In this document: piece by piece, positions 8,037 to 15,575 of the stretch
How the letters are laid out: every line of letters starts with the position of its first letter
How positions within the stretch are numbered: the first letter of the stretch is position 1
Source: AR5 sp041497115
Lineage (GTDB): Bacteria; Methylomirabilota; Methylomirabilia; Rokubacteriales; CSP1-6
Reading direction: 5' to 3'
NCBI GenBank assembly: GCA_041497115.1
Contig: JBGQFW010000008.1
Span: 11,449 to 75,448, forward strand
DNA: 64,000 nt
Translations under genes and position numbers: made by a program
The notes under the pieces: generated by a model
The model's input: the letters and a program-made list of their open reading frames with translations, nothing else
The model's database searches: none
What the model was told of the DNA's origin: nothing

Positions 8037-8798
8037 ATGCGATTAACAGACAGGGTCGCGATCGTCACGGGGGCGGGGTCGGGCATCGGCGCGGCCACCG
8101 CGCTGGCCATGGCCGCCGAGGGGGCGCGGGTGCTGGTGGTGGACCTCAACGAGGCGGGCGTGACGAAGACCGTCGCCCAGATCGAGAAGGCGGGCGGCCT
8201 CGCGGCGGGGGCGCGCGCCGACGTGGCGCGCGCGGCCGACAACCAGTCCGTCGTCGAGCAGGCGGTGGCCCGCTGGGGGCGGCTCGACGTCTTCTACGCC
8301 AACGCCGGCGTGCCGCAGTGGAAGGCCGACATCGAGGACGTGGAGGAGAAGGTCTTCGACCAGATCTTCGCCGTCAACGTCAAGGGCGTCTGGCTCGGCG
8401 CCAAGTACGCGCTGCCGGTGATGAAGAAGCAGCGGCGCGGGGTCTATCTCATCACCGCCTCGACGTCGGCGATCCGGCCGCGGCCGGGCGGGCAGACCTA
8501 CGCCGCGTCCAAGGGCGCGGTCGTCACGCTGACCAAGGCGCTGGCGCTGGAGGCCGCGCCCCACGGCGTGCGCGTCGTCGCGATCGCGCCGGTGGCGACC
8601 CACACGCCGATGCTGCCGACGTTCATGAACAAGGTCGAGGTGGACGAGGAAGGGCTCAAGGCCTACATCGCCACCGTGCCGATGGGGCGGCTCAACGAGC
8701 CGAAGGACATCGCCGCGACCGCGGTGTTCCTCGCCTCCGACGACGCCGCCATGATCACCGGCACCTGCATAGAAGTGGACGGCGGACGATGCATCTGA
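8037..8798 (+). CDS. SDR family NAD(P)-dependent oxidoreductase
   Basis: This 253-residue classical short-chain dehydrogenase has TGAGSGIG at residues 11-18 for NAD(P) binding and an Asp at the end of strand 2 (VVDLN), suggesting NAD preference. NAG marks strand 4, a Ser lies in the STSAIRP segment, and the catalytic pair is Tyr155/Lys159 (YAASK). The protein ends VDGGRCI, the common SDR tail. The alcohol/ketone substrate is unknown. It lies 22 bp after the LLM gene. A 24-bp near-copy of its 3' end lies just downstream at 8852-8875. Confidence 0.88.
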   Translation: MRLTDRVAIVTGAGSGIGAATALAMAAEGARVLVVDLNEAGVTKTVAQIEKAGGLAAGARADVARAADNQSVVEQAVARWGRLDVFYANAGVPQWKADIEDVEEKVFDQIFAVNVKGVWLGAKYALPVMKKQRRGVYLITASTSAIRPRPGGQTYAASKGAVVTLTKALALEAAPHGVRVVAIAPVATHTPMLPTFMNKVEVDEEGLKAYIATVPMGRLNEPKDIAATAVFLASDDAAMITGTCIEVDGGRCI

Positions 8799-8851
8799 CG
8801 GCGACCGGCGGGCGGCGGAGGCTCGGCGCAGCCGCCCCGACGGCAAATACG

Positions 8852-8875
8852 ATGGACGGCGGACGCTGCATATGA
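8852..8875 (+). repeat. Partial duplicate of the SDR gene 3' end
   Basis: These 24 bases match the final 24 bases of the SDR gene (8775-8798) except for three changes, and encode MDGGRCI plus a stop against VDGGRCI plus a stop. It may be the remnant tail of a lost tandem SDR copy or a short tandem duplication. Nothing else in the 87-bp gap before the MBL gene resembles coding sequence. Confidence 0.6.
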
Positions 8876-8885
8876 AGCGGCACGC

Positions 8886-9815
8886 ATGAAGATCATTCCG
8901 CTCGCGGCCGACTCGCTGGGCGTCCGCTCGATGGCGACGTACGTGGAGGCGGGGCAGACCGGCCTCCTGCTCGATCCCGGCGCCACGCTGGCCCCGTTCC
9001 GCTACGGCCTGCCGCCGGCCGACGTCGAGTGGGAGGCGCTGCGGCGCGCCAACGACCGGATCTCGGCGTACGCCGCCCGCGCGCGCTACGTGTTCGTGAG
9101 CCACTATCACGAGGATCACTTCCGCTCCGACCCGGCGTCGTACGCCGGCCGGACCGTGCTGGTGAAGGACCCGCGCCGGATGGTGAGCGGGCTGCAGCTG
9201 CGACGGGCCCACGCGCTGTGGACGGCGCTCGACGGGCCGGCGCGGGTCCAGGCGGCCGACGGCATGCGCTTCAGCACGCCCGACCTCGAGCTCTGCGTGT
9301 CGCCGCCACTGCCGCACGGGATCGAGGGGACGACGCTCGGCTACGTGGTCGCGCTGATCGTGGTGGACCACCACGAGCACGAGCGGTTCGTCTTCGCCTC
9401 CGACGTGCAGGGGCCGCTGTCGGCGGTGGCGGCGGCCTGGCTCATCCAGGCCCGACCCACCGTGCTCTACCTCTCGGGCCCGCCGTCCTACATGGAGCGC
9501 GAGGTGGGGGCGGTCGCGATCGAGCGCGCCATCGACAATCTCCAACGCGTCCTCGATACGACCGGCTGCCGGGTGATCATGGACCACCACGCCGTGCGCG
9601 ATCCGCGATTCTCCTCGCGCTTCGCGCGGCTGTGGGAGACGGGCCGGGTGGTGACGGCCGCCGCCCACCTCGGCCTCGAGGCGCAGATGCTCGAGGCCCG
9701 GCGGGACCGGCTGTGGTCGGGCGTGCGCAAGCCGCCGGCCCGGGTGGCGCCCGCCGCGCGTGCTACGATGGTCCGCGCGACCCGCAAATCAGCGAAAGGG
9801 GGAACCTCCGAGTGA
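8886..9815 (+). CDS. MBL-fold metallo-hydrolase (UPF0282 / COG2248-like)
   Basis: This 309-residue metallo-beta-lactamase-fold protein has the metal motif HYHEDH (His73, His75, Asp77, His78) after strand YVFVS. Further metal ligands are suggested by PLPHG, FASDVQGP and MDHHAVRD. The pattern LLLDPGATLAPFRYGLPP at the N-terminus and the overall order match the uncharacterised, mostly archaeal UPF0282 group. The reaction is unknown. The ATG at 8886 is the only good start. Its TGA overlaps the GTG of the next gene, a peroxiredoxin, by 4 bp, so the two are probably cotranslated. Confidence 0.8.
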   Translation: MKIIPLAADSLGVRSMATYVEAGQTGLLLDPGATLAPFRYGLPPADVEWEALRRANDRISAYAARARYVFVSHYHEDHFRSDPASYAGRTVLVKDPRRMVSGLQLRRAHALWTALDGPARVQAADGMRFSTPDLELCVSPPLPHGIEGTTLGYVVALIVVDHHEHERFVFASDVQGPLSAVAAAWLIQARPTVLYLSGPPSYMEREVGAVAIERAIDNLQRVLDTTGCRVIMDHHAVRDPRFSSRFARLWETGRVVTAAAHLGLEAQMLEARRDRLWSGVRKPPARVAPAARATMVRATRKSAKGGTSE

Positions 9816-10279
9816 GCACCACGGAAAAGACGCTGAACGTGGGCGACTCCGCGCCCGACTTCACGGTGAAGACGATCGGGCTCAAGGACGTCAGCCTGCA
9901 CGACTACAAGGGCAAAAACGTCGTCCTGCTGTTCTACCCGCTGGACTGGACGCCGGGCTGAAGCACCTGCATGCCCGCCTTCGACAAGCGCATCGGCGAC
10001 TTCGAGGCGGCCAATACCCAGGTGCTGGGTATCTCGACGGACAGCCCGTTCAGCCACGAGAACTGGGCGAAGTCGGTCGGCATCAGCCACTATCCGCTCC
10101 TCTCCGACGTGCAGCGCACCGTCGCCAAGGACTACGGCGTCTACTGGCCGGACTGGAACGCCAACAGCCGGGCGACGTTCGTCATGGACAAGACCGGCAA
10201 GGTCCGCTTCATCGAGCGCTACGGCAAGGGCCAGCTCCCGGACCCCGACAAGATCCTCGCCGAGGTCAAGAAGCTCTAG
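9812..10279 (+). CDS. Peroxiredoxin, predicted selenoprotein (in-frame UGA at the peroxidatic position)
   Basis: This AhpC/TSA-fold thiol peroxidase of 155 residues is interrupted only by TGA at 9959-9961 (codon 50). The UGA sits exactly at the peroxidatic cysteine of the P-x3-T-x2-C motif: FYPLDWTPG, then UGA, then STC. Reading UGA as selenocysteine gives a U-x-x-C redox pair. The frame continues intact for 106 codons with typical Prx features (GISTDSPFSHENWA, YPLLSD, ATFVMDKTGKV). GTG 9812 overlaps the MBL gene by 4 bp and follows a GGGGG-containing ribosome-binding site. Alternatives are a nonsense mutation or sequencing error, since TGC to TGA is one base. No Sec machinery lies in the window. 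Confidence 0.75.
9967..9996 (+). promoter_or_regulatory. Candidate bacterial SECIS hairpin
   Basis: Directly behind the UGA, bases 9967-9976 can pair with 9988-9996 (three pairs, a bulged C, four pairs, one mismatch, one pair). This leaves an 11-base apical loop at 9977-9987. The loop starts with G and begins 16 bases after the UGA, within the limits known for bacterial SECIS elements. A competing longer fold uses 9975-10010 with a tetraloop at 9992-9995. In such GC-rich coding sequence hairpins are common, so this is tentative. Confidence 0.3.
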
Positions 10280-10345
10280 CGGTAAAGGCTCTCGCGCTCA
10301 CGCCATGTACGGTTGGGCGGTGTTGCAACGCCCGTGCTTATGAAC

Positions 10346-10376
10346 AAAGAGGGGGGCCCGCTGGGCCCCCCTCTTT
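10346..10376. terminator. Bidirectional Rho-independent terminator
   Basis: A perfect 14-bp inverted repeat (10346-10359 and 10363-10376) closes a 3-base GCT loop. It is flanked by AAAGA on the left and TCTTT on the right, giving a short U-tract in both directions. It lies between the convergent peroxiredoxin (plus) and DMT transporter (minus) genes, as expected for a shared terminator. Confidence 0.8.
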
Positions 10377-10440
10377 ACTCCCCCATCGCGCGAGGACGAC
10401 GACGGCGACAGTCTCCCTGGGGCCGCACCGCGTTCCGGAG

Positions 10441-11352
10441 CTATTTTTCTTTCTCCCACAGCATCGTCCCCGTCGTGAGCGCCACGCCGGCGAGGACGAG
10501 CAGGACTCCCAGGAGCTCGCCCGCGCCGACGGGCTCGTTGAGGAGGGCGGCCGCCAGGGCGATCCCGACGATGGGCGTGAGGTTCATGAAGACGGCGGCG
10601 CGGCTGGCGCCGACGCGCTCGACGGCGCGGTACCACCAGATGTGGGCGACCGCGCCGAAGATCGCCTGGTACAGGACCACCGCCCACGCCCGGGTGGAGG
10701 TCAGCACGGGGCGCGGCAGCAGGGGCGCGGTGAGCGCGGCTTCCACGACGAGGACGGCGGTGCCGGCGAGGTAGGCGGCGGTCGTCGTCAGCGCGGGGGA
10801 GTGCGCGGTGACGATCCGCTTGCCGTAGAGCGTGTACGTGGTCCACGCGACGAGGCCGATCATGGTGATGAAATCGCCCGCGCGCAGATCCTCGGCACGC
10901 AGCGTCCACAGCCGCCCGCCGGTGACGACGACGAGCACGCCGAGCGCCGACACCGCGACGCCGGCCTGCTGGCGGCGGCGCAGCCGCTCGCCGAGGTAGG
11001 CGCGCGCGCCGAGCGCGACGAGCACCGGCGTGGCGGCCTGTAATATGGCCGCGTTCGCGGCGGTCGTGTAGGCGTAGCCGATGTACGAGAGCTGCATGGA
11101 CAGCACCAGCCCGCACACCCCGAGGACGACGAACGCACGGATGCTGCCGGGACCGAGGCCGCGGATGGTCTCGGCCCCCGAGCGGAGCAGCAGCAGCACC
11201 AGGAACGCCGAGGCGATGACGGCGCGGACGGCGCTGAGGAAGACCGGCGAGAAATCCTCCACCGCGAGCTTGCCGGTGGCCGGGAACGTGCCCCACAGCG
11301 TCGCGATCAGCAGCAGCGCCGCGTACGCGCGGGTTTGACTGAGTCGGGGCAC
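10441..11352 (-). CDS. DMT superfamily transporter (EamA family)
   Basis: This 303-residue integral membrane protein has about ten hydrophobic segments arranged as two EamA repeats. The first begins ALLLIATLWGTFPATGKLAV. The second begins near GDFITMIGLVAWTTYTLYGK and includes FGAVAHIWWYRAVERVGASRA and LTPIVGIALAAALLNEP. Such proteins export amino acids or other metabolites; the substrate is not predictable. GTG 11352 is chosen because it begins just before the first membrane segment; further upstream the frame runs through the divergent SRPBCC gene. It is convergent with the peroxiredoxin gene across a terminator. Confidence 0.83.
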   Translation of the reverse strand: MPRLSQTRAYAALLLIATLWGTFPATGKLAVEDFSPVFLSAVRAVIASAFLVLLLLRSGAETIRGLGPGSIRAFVVLGVCGLVLSMQLSYIGYAYTTAANAAILQAATPVLVALGARAYLGERLRRRQQAGVAVSALGVLVVVTGGRLWTLRAEDLRAGDFITMIGLVAWTTYTLYGKRIVTAHSPALTTTAAYLAGTAVLVVEAALTAPLLPRPVLTSTRAWAVVLYQAIFGAVAHIWWYRAVERVGASRAAVFMNLTPIVGIALAAALLNEPVGAGELLGVLLVLAGVALTTGTMLWEKEK

Positions 11353-11391
11353 CTGCCTATGATAGCCCGCGCCGCCGCCGGCGAGCGTTCC

Positions 11392-11862
11392 ATGGCCGAT
11401 CACGTCCTCGAAGCCCGCGTGTGGCTCGCCCGCCCGCGCCCCGACGTGTTCGCGTTCTTCGCCGACCCGCGCAACCTCTCGCGCGTCACGCCCCCGGCCG
11501 TGCACCTGCGCCTGCTCACCCCGGCGACCGCGCTGGCGGCGGGCGCGGTGCTCGACTTCCGCCTGCGCTGGCTCGGCGTGCCGCTGCGGTGGCGCACGTA
11601 CGTGCGCGAGTACGATCCGCCCCACCGGTTCGTGGACGTGCAGGTGCGCGGGCCGTGGGCGCGCTGGGAGCACCGCCATCTCTTCCTCGAGGAGGGCGGC
11701 GGCACCTGGGTGGAGGACCGCGTGACGTATCGGCTGCCGCTCGGCGCGCTCGGGCGGCTCGCCCACGCGGCGCTCGTGCATCGCCAGCTCCGCGCGTCGT
11801 GGGCCTATCGGCAGGCGCGGCTGGGCGAGCTGCTGACGCGCCCGGAAGCGGCGGCCGGGTGA
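11392..11862 (+). CDS. SRPBCC family protein (polyketide cyclase/START-like)
   Basis: This 156-residue single-domain protein has the START-like helix-grip fold pattern: MADHVLEARVWLARPRPDVFAFF, DPRNLSRVTPP, a central FRLRWLGVPLRWRTYVREYDPP, W..RHLFLEEGGGTWVEDRVTYRLP and a C-terminal amphipathic helix. It resembles the SRPBCC domain often fused to or encoded beside TIGR01777 epimerases; the ligand is unknown. ATG 11392 follows a GGCGAG motif; ATG 11359 is an alternative, 11 codons longer. Its TGA overlaps the GTG of nfo by 4 bp. Confidence 0.75.
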   Translation: MADHVLEARVWLARPRPDVFAFFADPRNLSRVTPPAVHLRLLTPATALAAGAVLDFRLRWLGVPLRWRTYVREYDPPHRFVDVQVRGPWARWEHRHLFLEEGGGTWVEDRVTYRLPLGALGRLAHAALVHRQLRASWAYRQARLGELLTRPEAAAG

Positions 11863-12740
11863 GACGGGCGGCGGGCGACGAGCTCGGCGCCCACATGTCC
11901 GTCGCCGGCGGCCTGCACCTGGCGCTCGAGCGCGGACACGCGCTCGGCTGCGGCGCCGTGCAGATCTTCGTCCGCAACCAGCGGCAGTGGGCGGCGCGGC
12001 CGCTCGACGCCGACGAAGTGCGCGCCTTCCGCGCCGCGCGGCGGGCCACTGCGATCCGTGACGTGTTCGCCCACGCCAGCTACCTGGTCAATCTCGCCGC
12101 CCCCGCGCCGGCGGCATGGCGCCGGGCGGTGGACGCGTTCACCGACGAGCTGGAGCGCGCCGAGGCACTGGGACTCGACTGCGTCGTCATCCACCCCGGC
12201 TCGCACCTGGGCGCCGGGGTGGAGGCCGGGCTGGACCGCGTGGCGGCGGCGGTGCGGGAGTCGCTGCGGCGCACGCGCGGCTGTCGCGTGCGGATCGCGC
12301 TGGAGAACACCGCGGGGGGCGGCGGGACGCTCGGCCGCACCTTCGCCGAGCTGGGCGCGCTGCTGGCGCGGGCGGGGAGGCCGCGGCGGCTGGGAGTCTG
12401 CCTGGACACCTGCCACCTCTTCGCGGCGGGCTACGACGTCCGCACTGCCGCCGGCTACGACGCCGCGATGGCGGAGTGCGCGGCGGTGGTCGGGGTCGAG
12501 CGCGTGCTGGCCTTCCACCTCAACGACGCGCGGGCGCCCCTCGGCTCCGGTCTGGACCGTCACGAGCACATCGGCCGGGGCGGCCTGGGGCTGCGCCCGT
12601 TCGCGCTGCTGCTCCACGACCGGCGGTTCCGGGGCGTCCCCAAGGTGCTCGAGACACCGAAGGAGCCCGAGCCGGCTGCCGACCGCCGGAATCTGGCCAC
12701 GCTGCGGCGGCTGCGCGCCGGGGCTAGCGGGCGGAGGTGA
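11859..12740 (+). CDS. nfo: Deoxyribonuclease IV (AP endonuclease Nfo)
   Basis: This 293-residue TIM-barrel endonuclease cleaves 5' of abasic sites in base-excision repair. The three-zinc ligand set is visible: GAHMS, FAHASYLVNLA, HPGSH, ALENTAG, CLDTCHLFAAGYD, HLND, the D-R-H-E-H-IGRG signature and LETPKE. GTG 11859 overlaps the SRPBCC stop by 4 bp and starts just ahead of the first strand (LGAHMSVAGG). The gene is convergent with nth, the complementary glycosylase/lyase, and their 3' ends overlap by 17 bp. Confidence 0.93.
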   Translation: MRRAAGDELGAHMSVAGGLHLALERGHALGCGAVQIFVRNQRQWAARPLDADEVRAFRAARRATAIRDVFAHASYLVNLAAPAPAAWRRAVDAFTDELERAEALGLDCVVIHPGSHLGAGVEAGLDRVAAAVRESLRRTRGCRVRIALENTAGGGGTLGRTFAELGALLARAGRPRRLGVCLDTCHLFAAGYDVRTAAGYDAAMAECAAVVGVERVLAFHLNDARAPLGSGLDRHEHIGRGGLGLRPFALLLHDRRFRGVPKVLETPKEPEPAADRRNLATLRRLRAGASGRR

Positions 12741-13356
12741 CGCCCACCCGGCGGCAGAGCGGCCGCACCGGGCAGGTGGAGCAGCGCGGGGAGATCGGCG
12801 CGCAGACGTTCTGGCCGAAGGCGACCAGCAAGTCGTTGTAGCCGATCCAGTAGCGGCGGGGCAGCGTGGCCCGCAGCGCCATCTCGGTCTCCTCGGGAGC
12901 GCGGGTGCGCACGTACCCGAGGCGATTGGAGATCCGGTGCACGTGCGTGTCCACGCAGATCCCGAGCTTGTCGTACCCCATCGTCACCACGAGGTTGGCC
13001 GTCTTGCGGCCGACGCCGTCGAGCGTGAGCAGATCGTCGATGGTATCGGGCACCCGGCCCTCGAAGCGGTCGAGTAGCGCGCGGCAGATGCCGACGATCT
13101 GGCGCGCCTTGGTGCGATAGAAGCCGACCGGGTAGATGAGCCGGGCGATCCGCGGGGCCGGCAGCCGGACCATCGTGGCGGGGGCGTCGGCGACAGCGAA
13201 GAGCCGCGCGGCGGCCGCGGCGGTGGTGGCGTCCTGGGTGCGTAGCGACAGGATGCAGGCGATGAGGACGCGGAAGGGGTCGCCGGTGGTGTCGGCGATC
13301 TCCGCCAGCGCGGTCGGATTCCACGCCGGCCGCGTGCGACGCAGCCGGCGGATCAC
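12724..13356 (-). CDS. nth: Endonuclease III (DNA glycosylase/AP lyase)
   Basis: This 210-residue HhH-GPD glycosylase removes oxidised pyrimidines and nicks at AP sites. Seen: the helix-hairpin-helix LDGVGRKTAN with the catalytic Lys, the catalytic Asp in VDTHVHR, and the C-terminal 4Fe-4S loop with four Cys in C-x6-C-x2-C-x5-C spacing (about Cys185, 192, 195 and 201). ATG 13356 gives the normal N-terminus. The start lies 11 bp after the TPR gene stop on the same strand, so the two are likely cotranscribed. Its 3' end overlaps nfo. Confidence 0.94.
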   Translation of the reverse strand: MIRRLRRTRPAWNPTALAEIADTTGDPFRVLIACILSLRTQDATTAAAAARLFAVADAPATMVRLPAPRIARLIYPVGFYRTKARQIVGICRALLDRFEGRVPDTIDDLLTLDGVGRKTANLVVTMGYDKLGICVDTHVHRISNRLGYVRTRAPEETEMALRATLPRRYWIGYNDLLVAFGQNVCAPISPRCSTCPVRPLCRRVGVTSAR

Positions 13357-13367
13357 CGCGGCGATGT

Positions 13368-14102
13368 CTACTTGCCCTTGATGGACTCGAGCAGCTCGCG
13401 GGCGCGTGGCAGGTCCTTGACGGTCCAGTCGGCGATGTTGTTCGGCTGCTTGTCGTCGATCACCAGCTGCAGCTCGCGGCGGGCGTCGGCGTAGTGGCCG
13501 GTGGCGATGAGCACGCGACCGAGATCCACGCGGGCGACCGTGAAGTGCGGGTCGATCGCCAGGGCCCGCCGGAACTGCTGCCGGGCCTTGTCCTTGTCGC
13601 CGCCGAAGAGGCCGGGGACCTCGAGGAAGACGTTGCCCGACAGGGCGAGGGCGCGGAGGTTGCGGGGATCGAGGGCCAGCGTGGCGTCCACCTCCTCGCG
13701 CACCGTCGGCAGCAGGAACAGCGAGCGCATGATTCCCTTGGTCACTCCCCAGCGGCCGGTGTTGATCCCGTACCAGACGTGCGCCTCGGGGTCCTTCGGC
13801 GCCAGCTCGACGGCGCGCCGGCCGATCTCGCGTCCCTTGTCGTAGGCGGCCAGCTTCTCGTCGGCGGTGGTCGCCCGCACGTCGCCGATGAGGAAGTAGA
13901 CGTAGGACAGCGTGATCATCGTGTCCACCCGGCGCTCGGTGGCGAGCGCCTTCTCCAGCAGATCGCGGGCGCGATCGATCGTCGCCGGGTCCTCGTGGTA
14001 GCGCGCGACCAGCGCGCGCGCCGTCTCGGCGGGCGTCTGGGCGGCGGCGGCGAAGGGGACGAGCACGAGCGCGAGGGTGAGCGCGAGGACCGGGCGCGGC
14101 AT
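13368..14102 (-). CDS. Secreted TPR-repeat protein
   Basis: This 244-residue protein has an N-terminal signal peptide (MPRPVLALTLALVLVPFAAAA, probable cleavage before Gln). Four to five tetratricopeptide-like helical pairs follow, including AVELAPKDPEAHVWYGIN, TLALDPRNLRALALSGNVF and ALAIDPHFTVARVDLGRVLIATG. The order resembles RMDN/TatT-like TPR proteins that act as periplasmic scaffolds. The precise function is unknown. ATG 14102 is chosen because it begins the signal peptide; upstream in-frame sequence is not protein-like. It is followed at 11 bp by nth. Confidence 0.78.
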   Translation of the reverse strand: MPRPVLALTLALVLVPFAAAAQTPAETARALVARYHEDPATIDRARDLLEKALATERRVDTMITLSYVYFLIGDVRATTADEKLAAYDKGREIGRRAVELAPKDPEAHVWYGINTGRWGVTKGIMRSLFLLPTVREEVDATLALDPRNLRALALSGNVFLEVPGLFGGDKDKARQQFRRALAIDPHFTVARVDLGRVLIATGHYADARRELQLVIDDKQPNNIADWTVKDLPRARELLESIKGK

Positions 14103-14172
14103 CGGGGCCACTCTACGGGGGTGGGCCCTGTCCGTCAACGCGCGGCGTTTGACACCCCGGCGGCCGTCACCG

Positions 14173-15138
14173 ATGCTCGGCGGCGTGGTCGCGCTCGGCG
14201 TGCAGACCTGGTCCACCGACCTCGCGGCGGTGCAGCGCTACTGGCGCGCCGCCGACGATCTCGGCTACGCGCGCGTCACCTACGGCGACGGCCTGTGGGA
14301 CTTCACGCACGACGGCTGGACGATGCTGGGCGCGCTGGCCGGCGCGACGCGCCGGGCGCGCATCGGTCCCGCCGTGACGTACGCGTTCGACCCGGCCGCC
14401 CATCACCCGTCGTGGCTCGCCAAGCGCGCCGTCACCGTCGATCACCTCTCGGGCGGGCGCCTCGACCTGCGCCTCGGGATCGGCGCCGGCGATGCGGCCA
14501 CGCGGGCGGCGTGGGAGCGCCACGGCATCCGCTACCCATCCGGCGCCGAGCGCGTGGCCGCCGTCGAGGAAGCGCTGGCGATCGTGCGCGCGCTCTGGCG
14601 CGGCGAGGCGGTGGCGGCCAAGGGGCCGGTGTTCCGTGTCCACGGCGCCCGGCTGGCGCCGGTGCCGGTGCAGCAGCCGGGGCCGCCGGTGTGGATCGCC
14701 GCGATGAAGCCGCGCGCGCTTGCGCTGGCCGCCCGCGCGGCCGACGGCTGGGAGGCGTCGTACGTGAGCCCGGCCGCGCTCGCGACGCTGGGAGAGCGGC
14801 TGGACGCGCTGCTCGACGCGGCCGGGCGGAGGCGGGACGCCGTGCGCCGCTCGGTGGAGGTGGACGTCATCCTGGCGGAGTCGCCCGCCGAGCGCGAGGC
14901 GTGGACGCGCCGCTTCTGCGCCGAGCGGCGTCTCGGGCGCGACGACCGGCTGCTCGACACGGCCCTCGTCGGCGACGTGGAGACCATCCTCGCGCGCATC
15001 GCGGACTACGCGGCGGCCGGCGCCACCGACCTGATGCTGGGCTTCGCCGATTTCCCCGCCACCGGCATGCTCGAGCGGCTGGGCCGCGCGCTGCCACGGG
15101 CGGCGGCGCTCACGCCGGCGCGCCGCCGGGAGCGCTGA
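14173..15138 (+). CDS. LLM class flavin-dependent oxidoreductase (second)
   Basis: This 321-residue luciferase-fold oxidoreductase contains VALGVQTWSTD, ADDLGYARVTYGDG, RIGPAVTYAFDPAAHHPSW, LSGGRLDLRLGIGAGD, an E-R-x6-EALAIVRALW helix, and PVWIAAMKPRALALAARAADGWE, the phosphate/cofactor-binding end of the barrel. It differs enough from the enzyme at 6995-8014 to be a separate subfamily (TIGR03621-like). The substrate is unknown. ATG 14173 is the first good start, with GTG 14185 as an alternative. The 3' end overlaps the opposite hypothetical gene by 29 bp. Confidence 0.83.
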   Translation: MLGGVVALGVQTWSTDLAAVQRYWRAADDLGYARVTYGDGLWDFTHDGWTMLGALAGATRRARIGPAVTYAFDPAAHHPSWLAKRAVTVDHLSGGRLDLRLGIGAGDAATRAAWERHGIRYPSGAERVAAVEEALAIVRALWRGEAVAAKGPVFRVHGARLAPVPVQQPGPPVWIAAMKPRALALAARAADGWEASYVSPAALATLGERLDALLDAAGRRRDAVRRSVEVDVILAESPAEREAWTRRFCAERRLGRDDRLLDTALVGDVETILARIADYAAAGATDLMLGFADFPATGMLERLGRALPRAAALTPARRRER

Positions 15139-15568
15139 GGTCGAGGAGCGCGCGCAGCCGGTCGGCGACCGCCGCCGGCGGCTCCTGCGCGAGCGACTCC
15201 GCCGCGGCCAGCAGCAGCCACGCCAGCGTGGGCACATCGGTGGTGGGCGCGGCGGCACGCGGCGCCCGCGCGGCGATCTCCTCGACGGCCAGCCGCACCT
15301 GCTCGCGCGCCCACGCGACCGCCAGGATCGCCGTCTTGTCCCCGCGGCTCGCCAGCCGGGCCCGCGCCAGGGCGCGCGGTAACGCGGCGTCGGGGGCGTG
15401 GGCGTCGGCCAGCGTGCGGACCGCCGCGGCAAGCCCGGCGGCGCGCGGCAGCGCCGCGAGCTGGCGGGCGAGGGCCAGCAGGCGCGTCTCGGCCTCGCTG
15501 GGTCGGGGGGCGCGGGTGACGACGCGTGCGCGGCGCCGCCGCGCCGGCGCGGATCGGGCGCGGGCCAT
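15110..15568 (-). CDS. Hypothetical protein at the end of the efflux operon
   Basis: This 152-residue protein is not recognised with certainty. It has a basic N-terminus (about 15 residues, Arg/Ala-rich), then only alpha-helical, Ala/Leu-rich sequence with a Trp-centred helix (AILAVAWAREQVRLAVEEIAA) and TLAWLLLAAAESLAQ. The latter part resembles the ligand-binding half of TetR-type regulators, but no DNA-binding helix-turn-helix is visible. The start lies 7 bp behind the MacB-like permease stop on the same strand, placing it in the efflux operon. It could be a regulator remnant or an unknown accessory gene. Confidence 0.5.
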   Translation of the reverse strand: MARARSAPARRRRARVVTRAPRPSEAETRLLALARQLAALPRAAGLAAAVRTLADAHAPDAALPRALARARLASRGDKTAILAVAWAREQVRLAVEEIAARAPRAAAPTTDVPTLAWLLLAAAESLAQEPPAAVADRLRALLDLSAPGGAPA

Positions 15569-15575
15569 CGGGCGC

